A stretch of 10,192 nucleotides of DNA from the NCBI GenBank assembly GCA_013697365.1, contig JACCXA010000114.1:1-10192 (forward strand), given 5' to 3'. Of the stretch, positions 5,687-10,192 are shown in pieces. Below the pieces are notes generated by a model. It saw only the letters and a program-made list of their open reading frames with translations, searched no databases and was not told the origin of the DNA. Numbering within the stretch: the stretch's first letter is position 1; each line of letters starts with the position of its first letter. Origin of the DNA: Chthoniobacterales bacterium. GTDB lineage: Bacteria; Verrucomicrobiota; Verrucomicrobiia; Chthoniobacterales; UBA10450. A program made the translations under genes and the position numbers.

Positions 5687-6442
5687 ATGAACGATCCTCT
5701 CGATTTTTCCGGCAAGGTAGCGTTGGTCACCGGCAGTTCGCGCGGACTGGGCGCGGCTATGATTCGTGCGTTCGATGCGCGCGGCGCGAGATGCGTCATC
5801 AACTACATTGCCGACGCCGACGGTCAGAATCACAAGGACGCCGAGGCCGTTGCTGGTGAACTCTCGGAGCCGCTCGTGATCGACTGCGACGTAACCAAGC
5901 CCGAGCAAGTCGAGGAAATGATGGAACAGGTCAGGAAAGGGCTTGGAGGTCTCGATATCCTCCTCAACAACTCCGGCATCATTCGCGACCGGACGATGAA
6001 AAAAATGACGCTGGAGGAATTTGAAAGCGTCCTGCGCGTGAACCTCGCGGGCACATTCAACGTCACGCAAAAAGCGGCGTCGGTCCTGCGTATCGGCGGC
6101 CGGGTGATTAACCTTTCATCGGTTAGCGGACAAATGGGCCTTTTCGGCCAGGCCAACTACTCCTCGAGCAAGGCGGCGATTATTGCCCTGACCAAGGTCT
6201 CAGCGCGCGAGCTGGCGCGTCAGCAGATCACCGTGAATGCGATCGCGCCCGGGTTTATCGACGTGGGAATGAGCAAGGGAATGCCCGATGACGTTTCGGA
6301 GAATTTCAAGAAGCAGATTCCGCTGGGCCGACTCGGCGAAGCATCAGAGATCGTCGATGCCGCGCTTTTTCTCGCCTCGCCCATGGCGAGCTATATCACC
6401 GGTCACGTCCTTAACGTGAATGGCGGATATTACATGGGCTGA
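5687..6442 (+). CDS. Short-chain dehydrogenase/reductase, FabG-like
   Basis: A 251-aa classical SDR, the usual length for the family, with an NAD(P)-binding Rossmann fold. Visible motifs are T-G-S-S-R-G-L-G (15-22, cofactor binding), C-D-V-T (67-70), N-N-S-G (94-97), the structural/catalytic Asn119, and the catalytic triad Ser145, Tyr158 and Lys162 with spacing as in E. coli FabG. P-G-F-I-D (188-192) and the C-terminal G-x-x-x-x-V-N-G-G-Y complete the pattern. The closest functional class is 3-oxoacyl-ACP or 3-hydroxyacyl-CoA dehydrogenase. Motifs alone cannot give the substrate, and an alcohol or sugar dehydrogenase remains possible. No fab genes are nearby, while the region is rich in acyl-CoA enzymes, so a catabolic or accessory role is at least as likely as fatty-acid synthesis. 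The start at 5687 has a weak ribosome site but places the Rossmann motif at the normal distance. Confidence 0.9.
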   Translation: MNDPLDFSGKVALVTGSSRGLGAAMIRAFDARGARCVINYIADADGQNHKDAEAVAGELSEPLVIDCDVTKPEQVEEMMEQVRKGLGGLDILLNNSGIIRDRTMKKMTLEEFESVLRVNLAGTFNVTQKAASVLRIGGRVINLSSVSGQMGLFGQANYSSSKAAIIALTKVSARELARQQITVNAIAPGFIDVGMSKGMPDDVSENFKKQIPLGRLGEASEIVDAALFLASPMASYITGHVLNVNGGYYMG

Positions 6443-6534
6443 GCATCGGAGCACTGCCGTCTCGGCTGTTCCGGGATACAGGCAGGCGAGACAGCCGCTG
6501 TCCGCACAGGCGAAGACCCTACGCTCCGGCCCGC
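6443..6534. repeat. Intergenic inverted repeat between convergent SDR and thiolase genes
   Basis: CGGCTGT (6463-6469) and ACAGCCG (6491-6497) are perfect complements separated by 21 bases, with related sub-motifs nearby (GTCTCGG, GCGAGACAG and two copies of ACAGGC). The 92-base gap lies between the stop codons of two convergent genes, so it should contain transcription ends, but there is no T-tract for an intrinsic terminator on either strand. It looks like a degenerate short palindromic (REP-like) element. Confidence 0.4.
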
Positions 6535-7770
6535 CTAATCTCGCCCCCAAATCATCGCAACCGACGTCGTAAGGCTTCCGCCCATGTTAAAGGTGAGGAA
6601 TTTTTTCGCTCCCTCGATCTGCCGCGCATTGGCCTGCTCGGTGAGCTGCTGATAGGCATCGACTACCTGACGCACACCCGTGGCGCCAACCGGATGCCCG
6701 TCACCAATCAGACCGCCACCGGTATTGACCGGAATTTCCCAGCCGATCTTCCCACTAACGTTCTCATTGCGAACCTGCGGCAATGCCGTCGCTCCGGTCA
6801 TCGCGAGCTCAGCGCCTTTTCCGCGTTCCGCCAGGCCGAGAATCTCATACGCACAGATTTCCGTGATCGAGAAGCAATCGTGCACCTCCACGCCATGCAT
6901 ATCGCGCGGCTTCAGGTTCGCCATCCCGAAAGCTTTTTCGGCAGCCTTGCGCGCAGTGCTGAAAGTCGGCGCATCTTTCTTTTCGAGGGCAAGATAGTCT
7001 GTTGTGCTACCAAATCCGAGCATTTGCGGCAGCTTTGATTTATCGATTCCTTTCCGGTCAAGATACTTTCCCGAAACCAGAACGACCGCCGCTCCACCAT
7101 CTGTAATCTGGGAGCAGTCCGAGACCTTTAGCGGCGGTGCCACACTGGGATTCTTGTCCGAAACTTGCGAGGCGGCATCGTACGTGAGGTCCGCGTCGCG
7201 CATCTGCGCCAGCGGGTTCAGCCGAGCGTGCGCGTAGTTCTTATACGCCACCCACGAAAGTTCCTTCTCCGACGCACCGTATTTCTCGATGTAGATCTGA
7301 GCGATCCGGCCAAAGAGTTTCGGGAACATGAAGTCGCCGAACTCGGGCTTCTCAATGTGATAATCGGCCGCCGCCCCGAGAACATCGGAGCCGTCGAGCG
7401 ACGACATCGTCTTTTGTTGTTCCGCACCGACGACCAGAACGGCGTCGTGGAATCCGCCCATGACCCATTGCGCGCCGAGCAAGACGGATAAGGAACCAGA
7501 AGCGCAGGCTGCTTCCGTATGCATCGTGGGAATCCCGTGCAGCGCCGGATCGATCTCCGGGATAAACGCTCCGAGATGGAGCTGCTTTGTGAACTGCCCA
7601 GCGTTAAAATTTCCGACTGCGGCCGCCTCGATGTCCGACGGCTCGATCTTCGCGTCGGCAATCGCTTTGCGCCCGCTCTCTGTAATCAGATCGCGGATTG
7701 TCTTGCCCTCTTTTTTGAGGTTGCGCTTAAAGTCGGTCCGGCCGCCGCCGAGGATGTAAACGGGTTCCAT
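6535..7770 (-). CDS. Thiolase family protein (SCP2/acetyl-CoA acetyltransferase type)
   Basis: A 411-aa thiolase-fold enzyme, expected to join or cleave acyl-CoAs (acyl-CoA plus acetyl-CoA to 3-ketoacyl-CoA). The nucleophilic cysteine is Cys89 in E-A-A-C-A-S-G. H-D-C-F-S (297-301) and N-T-G-G-G-L-I-G-D-G-H-P-V-G-A-T-G (349-365, His359) are the second and third active-site blocks. The C-terminal block reads F-N-M-G-G rather than the C-x-G-G-G of classical thiolases, so the second catalytic cysteine is absent, as in the SCPx/SCP2 subgroup. Enzymes of this group often work with a separate DUF35/OB-fold partner, which is not visible here. The ATG at 7770 lies 4 bases after the stop of the 73-aa gene, so it is the last gene of the minus-strand operon. 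The start is reinforced by the standard M-x-x-V-Y-I-L-G-G-G-R-T opening. Exact substrate is unknown. Confidence 0.9.
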   Translation of the reverse strand: MEPVYILGGGRTDFKRNLKKEGKTIRDLITESGRKAIADAKIEPSDIEAAAVGNFNAGQFTKQLHLGAFIPEIDPALHGIPTMHTEAACASGSLSVLLGAQWVMGGFHDAVLVVGAEQQKTMSSLDGSDVLGAAADYHIEKPEFGDFMFPKLFGRIAQIYIEKYGASEKELSWVAYKNYAHARLNPLAQMRDADLTYDAASQVSDKNPSVAPPLKVSDCSQITDGGAAVVLVSGKYLDRKGIDKSKLPQMLGFGSTTDYLALEKKDAPTFSTARKAAEKAFGMANLKPRDMHGVEVHDCFSITEICAYEILGLAERGKGAELAMTGATALPQVRNENVSGKIGWEIPVNTGGGLIGDGHPVGATGVRQVVDAYQQLTEQANARQIEGAKKFLTFNMGGSLTTSVAMIWGRD

Positions 7771-7774
7771 AATG

Positions 7775-7996
7775 TTATTGAGTTGCGTTCTCCGAATCTA
7801 TGTCGATGGCGCTGATGAGCAACGCCGGTAACAGCACGTGCCGATCATCATCGGTGAAAATGCTGACACGGCCGCCTTTCGGTGACACCTGCGCGTGATC
7901 CGGGGTTGCAACCCGATACTCGCGATCGTCTGCGACATAGATCGTGAACGGGAAAAATGGCGACGCATGCAATTTCTCTCGGATGTCTGTCGTCAT
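7775..7996 (-). CDS. Small hypothetical protein, 73 aa
   Basis: I do not assign a function. The product is short, soluble and mostly beta-strand in pattern: R-E-K-L-H-A-S-P-F-x-P-F-T-I-Y-V-A-D-D-R-E-Y-R-V, then a H-A-Q-V-S-P-K-G-G-R-V-S-I-F-T-D-D-D-R loop, then an I/L-rich strand ending in I-S-A-I-D-I. Short uncharacterised proteins with the same opening (Leu-x-x-x-P-F-x-P-F, then D-G/D-R followed by a basic strand) are common in soil and planctomycete-like genomes. Such sequences suggest a small beta-barrel or sandwich. It is genuine rather than a shadow because it sits between two operon genes with gaps of only 3 and 4 bases, in phase with translational coupling, and the strands flanking it have no better frame. 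It could be a regulator or accessory subunit of its neighbours, but nothing in the sequence shows which. Confidence 0.7.
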   Translation of the reverse strand: MTTDIREKLHASPFFPFTIYVADDREYRVATPDHAQVSPKGGRVSIFTDDDRHVLLPALLISAIDIDSENATQ

Positions 7997-7999
7997 TGC

Positions 8000-9391
8000 T
8001 CAACGCGTCTGCTGGTTCCGCGGATCGGTCTCCGCGATGATGATGCTAACAGCGTGCTGGTTGAAACCCTTAAAGCCGCCCTTGCGCTGCAGATTTTCCA
8101 GGTGACTGCCGATCGCGCCGTTGTTCGAGAAATCCTGGAACTGCTCCTGCGTGATAGAACCATTTTGCAGCAACCGCTCCGCCCGTCCGTGCTGCACCTT
8201 CCAGCGCTCGCCTTCCGTGAAGGCCTGTTTCAGGAAAGGAAAATCGGAAAACGGATTCATCGTCTTGATCCCTTCGTTGGCCAATTGCTGGCGGAGAAGC
8301 GCATGATCGAACCGGCACTCGAGATGATGCATCCCGGCTTCGAGGAAGCTCTCGCCATGCAGTCCGCACCAGAGCCCGATTGTGCCGAGTTTCGGCTGCG
8401 ACGAAAGCGCGGTGCGGGAAAAGTCGATCTCCACTTCGTCGGGATTCAGATCGACGTCGTTGAAGATAATAATCCCCTCGATCGGTTGCTCCACGATCTG
8501 CGCGCCCCATCCGGCTTGAGCGCCGGCGTAGTAGCGCTCACGCCGATGGAACCCCAGCATCTCGAACGCCTTGATCAAATCCACAAAGTGCTCCCGTGAA
8601 GAGCGGAAGGTGTGGTGATCGTGGTTCGCCCAGCCTAGACCGAGCGTGTCCTGGCGCCGCTTCTGTTCGGTGCCTGCACGATTGCGCTTCTCCCAGTAGC
8701 GGCGCTCTTCTTCGAAGATGAGGTGACAGGCCAAATCGCGGCCCACCAGCTCAATCATCAGCGCAATCCGCTCGTGCGCGTGCTTCATGCCCTGCGCGTC
8801 ATCATCCCAAAGGCGACCGCGCGTCTGATAAAGTTCACGCGCAGCCAGGTAAGACTTCAGATCCGGCTCCGCGGAGATGTAACCGCGATATCCACGGCGT
8901 TCGACGGCTTCGAAACGCGCACCATTTTCATCGCTGATAAGCAGCCGGCGAAAACGCGAGAGCGGCGCTCCTTCGATCTCGCGAACGATGGCGTGCACGC
9001 CCGCGAAGTCGGCGACAAATTCCGGGCGGATGCCAAGCGCGAGCGGGTAACGAGCATTCGTGGGCGCAATGAGAACGCGCGGCAGCATTGCTTCGGGATG
9101 CCAGAGTTGCTTCTGCGCATCGGGCGCATCAGCCAGCGGGTCATCTGTATATCCCGTGGCGCGGAGCGCTTCTTCATCGGACGAAGGCAAAAGCAAGTAA
9201 TCTGTCCAATCCAGGATCAGCGTCCCGGTTTCATCCCGCATCCGCGCCGCCAAGGTGCGCGCGAAGGTGTTCCGCTCGGTGAAAGACTCGATCCGGCTAA
9301 GAATGAAATTCTCTGCTTCATAGCAGAGCGGCCATTCGAACCTGGATTCGGCCGCGCTTGCTTGTTTTTCGTCGAGGGTTGCTGGGCTCAT
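8000..9391 (-). CDS. Conserved-looking protein of unknown function with VOC-like His-rich motifs
   Basis: A 463-aa soluble protein that I cannot place in a named family. The N-terminal half (to about 170) is acidic and mixed alpha/beta and includes F-A-G-V-H-A-I-V-R-E-I-E-G and a D-E-N-G-A-R-F-E block. The middle is an Arg/Glu-rich helical stretch with E-E-E-R-R-Y-W-E-K-R-N. The C-terminal half has W-A-N-H-D-H-H-T-F-R (254-263) followed by F-x-x-L-I-K-A-F-E-M-L-G-F, then strands ending I-I-I-F-N-D-V-D-L, and later G-L-H-G-E (343-347) and M-H-H-L-E-C-R-F-D (354-362). Histidine-first strand, helix, strands, then H-x-E is the rhythm of vicinal-oxygen-chelate metal enzymes, so it may be a metal-dependent dioxygenase or isomerase; this is inference. 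It starts 7 bases after the ALDH7-type stop codon, suggesting a linked catabolic step. I prefer the ATG at 9391; an upstream TTG at 9430 would add 13 residues and overlap the preceding gene. Confidence 0.75.
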   Translation of the reverse strand: MSPATLDEKQASAAESRFEWPLCYEAENFILSRIESFTERNTFARTLAARMRDETGTLILDWTDYLLLPSSDEEALRATGYTDDPLADAPDAQKQLWHPEAMLPRVLIAPTNARYPLALGIRPEFVADFAGVHAIVREIEGAPLSRFRRLLISDENGARFEAVERRGYRGYISAEPDLKSYLAARELYQTRGRLWDDDAQGMKHAHERIALMIELVGRDLACHLIFEEERRYWEKRNRAGTEQKRRQDTLGLGWANHDHHTFRSSREHFVDLIKAFEMLGFHRRERYYAGAQAGWGAQIVEQPIEGIIIFNDVDLNPDEVEIDFSRTALSSQPKLGTIGLWCGLHGESFLEAGMHHLECRFDHALLRQQLANEGIKTMNPFSDFPFLKQAFTEGERWKVQHGRAERLLQNGSITQEQFQDFSNNGAIGSHLENLQRKGGFKGFNQHAVSIIIAETDPRNQQTR

Positions 9392-9398
9392 GGGGTGG

Positions 9399-10192
9399 TC
9401 AGGCAGTTGCGCTTCCTTCGCCGGCTCCAAACGTGATGCCTTGGGCGAGCGGGAGCTCGGTTGAAAAATTTACTGTGTTCGTTTGGCGGCGCATGTAGCT
9501 CTTCCACGAGTCGCTTCCGCTCTCACGTCCGCCGCCCGTGTTCTTTTCACCTCCGAAAGCGCCGCCAATCTCTGCCCCGCTTGTGCCAGTGTTAATGTTC
9601 GCGATGCCGCAATCGCTCCCGACCGTGCTTAGGAATTTCTCCGCCTCCCGCATGTCGTTCGTAAAAATGGCCGAACTAAGTCCCTGCGGCACGTCGTTGT
9701 GCATTGCGATCGCTTCATCGAAGTCGCCGTAGGTCATGAGATAGAGCAACGGGCCAAACGTCTCGTGCTTCACGATCTCGAACTCCGGGCGCGCCGTCGC
9801 CAGGCAGGGAGTCATGTAGCAGCCGCCGGGAAATCGAGAGCCGTCGAGTTTCTCACCACCGTGCAAAATCTCTCCGCCTTCACTTTTCATTTTTGCGATC
9901 GACTGCTGCACGTTGTCGATCGAAGGCGGATCAATCAGCGGACCCATGAGAGTATCGCGCTCGAGAGGGTTCCCGATCCGAACCGCTCGATAAGCACTCA
10001 GCAATTGCTCGCGCAGTTTCTCTGCAATGGATTCATGCGCGATGACCCGCCGTGTCGAGGTGCAACGCTGGCCCGAGGTGCCGACCGCGCCGAAGAAAAT
10101 CGAGCGGGCAGCCATTTCAAGATCGGCAGTCTGCGACACGACGAGCGCGTTATTGCCGCCCAGTTCCAGGATGCTTTTGCCAAGCCGGCCAT
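9399..10192 (-). CDS. ALDH7-type (aminoadipate-semialdehyde) dehydrogenase, N-terminus outside window
   Basis: The C-terminal 263 residues of an NAD(P)-dependent aldehyde dehydrogenase; the gene runs in from the right edge. The catalytic pair is present: the general-base Glu in G-K-S-I-L-E-L-G-G-N-N (residue 9 of the visible part) and the nucleophile Cys in G-T-S-G-Q-R-C-T-S (residue 43). They are 34 residues apart, as Glu268 and Cys302 are in the family. The tail A-N-I-N-T-G-T-S-G-A-E-I-G-G-A-F-G-G-E followed by G-G-R-E-S-G-S-D-S-W-K is the signature of the ALDH7/antiquitin subgroup. Its members oxidise alpha-aminoadipate semialdehyde (piperideine-6-carboxylate) to aminoadipate in lysine breakdown. 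The alternative is a related broad-specificity ALDH, and choosing needs the missing N-terminal half. It is the first visible gene of the operon; its TGA at 9399-9401 lies 7 bases before the next start. Confidence 0.92.
   Translation of the reverse strand, partial: GRLGKSILELGGNNALVVSQTADLEMAARSIFFGAVGTSGQRCTSTRRVIAHESIAEKLREQLLSAYRAVRIGNPLERDTLMGPLIDPPSIDNVQQSIAKMKSEGGEILHGGEKLDGSRFPGGCYMTPCLATARPEFEIVKHETFGPLLYLMTYGDFDEAIAMHNDVPQGLSSAIFTNDMREAEKFLSTVGSDCGIANINTGTSGAEIGGAFGGEKNTGGGRESGSDSWKSYMRRQTNTVNFSTELPLAQGITFGAGEGSATA

Noticed and set aside
8000..9391. Naming the 463-aa protein HglS (2-oxoadipate dioxygenase)
   Set aside because: The remembered HglS motif order (N-H-L-T-P-R, then G-S-H-T-A-R-F-G-E-I-E) is not reproduced. 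Only the genomic context and a general VOC-like rhythm agree.
7895..9436. Long + strand open frames opposite the 463-aa protein and the 73-aa protein
   Set aside because: They lack domain patterns, and the minus-strand genes have operon spacing and coherent motifs. The + frames mirror third-position GC bias.

Overview
The window looks like a chromosomal segment from a free-living, GC-rich (high-50s percent by eye), aerobic heterotrophic bacterium. It is ordinary housekeeping and catabolic DNA, with no phage, plasmid, insertion-sequence, CRISPR or tRNA signature. A soil Verrucomicrobiota-type genome (Chthoniobacterales-like) is my best guess. It rests on the flavour of the proteins, a DUF3072 protein and a TTCTGAT-type heptamer repeat, so it is an inference of modest strength.

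Layout. Bases 1-749 (+) hold the end of rplM (L13) and complete rpsI (S9), the classic ribosomal pair. Facing them (804-1544, -) is a membrane-anchored tetratricopeptide-like protein of the YfgM type. Diverging from it is a small DUF3072 protein (1650-1865, +). Bases 1866-2077 have no gene but are rich in perfect helices, and the 3' half resembles a decayed or variant cobalamin riboswitch on the + strand. Next comes a two-gene minus-strand operon (5109 down to 2078). Its first gene encodes a B12-binding domain fused to a MeaB/MeaI-type G-protein. Its second encodes a stand-alone acyl-CoA mutase catalytic subunit that overlaps the first by 4 bases. Together they equal the enzyme IcmF cut into two proteins. 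Diverging from that operon are a small four-helix membrane protein with a frameshift (5173-5660, +) and a FabG-like short-chain dehydrogenase (5687-6442, +).

The right third (10192 down to 6535, -) is a compact operon running in from outside the window. Its genes, in order of transcription, are an ALDH7/antiquitin-type aminoadipate-semialdehyde dehydrogenase (5' end missing), a conserved-looking 463-aa protein with His-rich, vicinal-oxygen-chelate-like motifs and no assigned function, a 73-aa hypothetical protein, and an SCP2-type thiolase. The gaps between these genes are only 3-7 bases.

The metabolic theme is acyl-CoA and amino-acid catabolism: a carbon-skeleton rearranging B12 mutase with its G-protein chaperone, a thiolase, a ketoacyl-type reductase and a lysine-pathway aldehyde dehydrogenase. 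The points most worth a second look are the split IcmF with its hybrid Tyr/Gln substrate pocket, the low-complexity and heptamer-repeat linkers in both its subunits, the structured element next to the B12 enzyme, and the unassigned metal-motif protein next to the ALDH7 gene.
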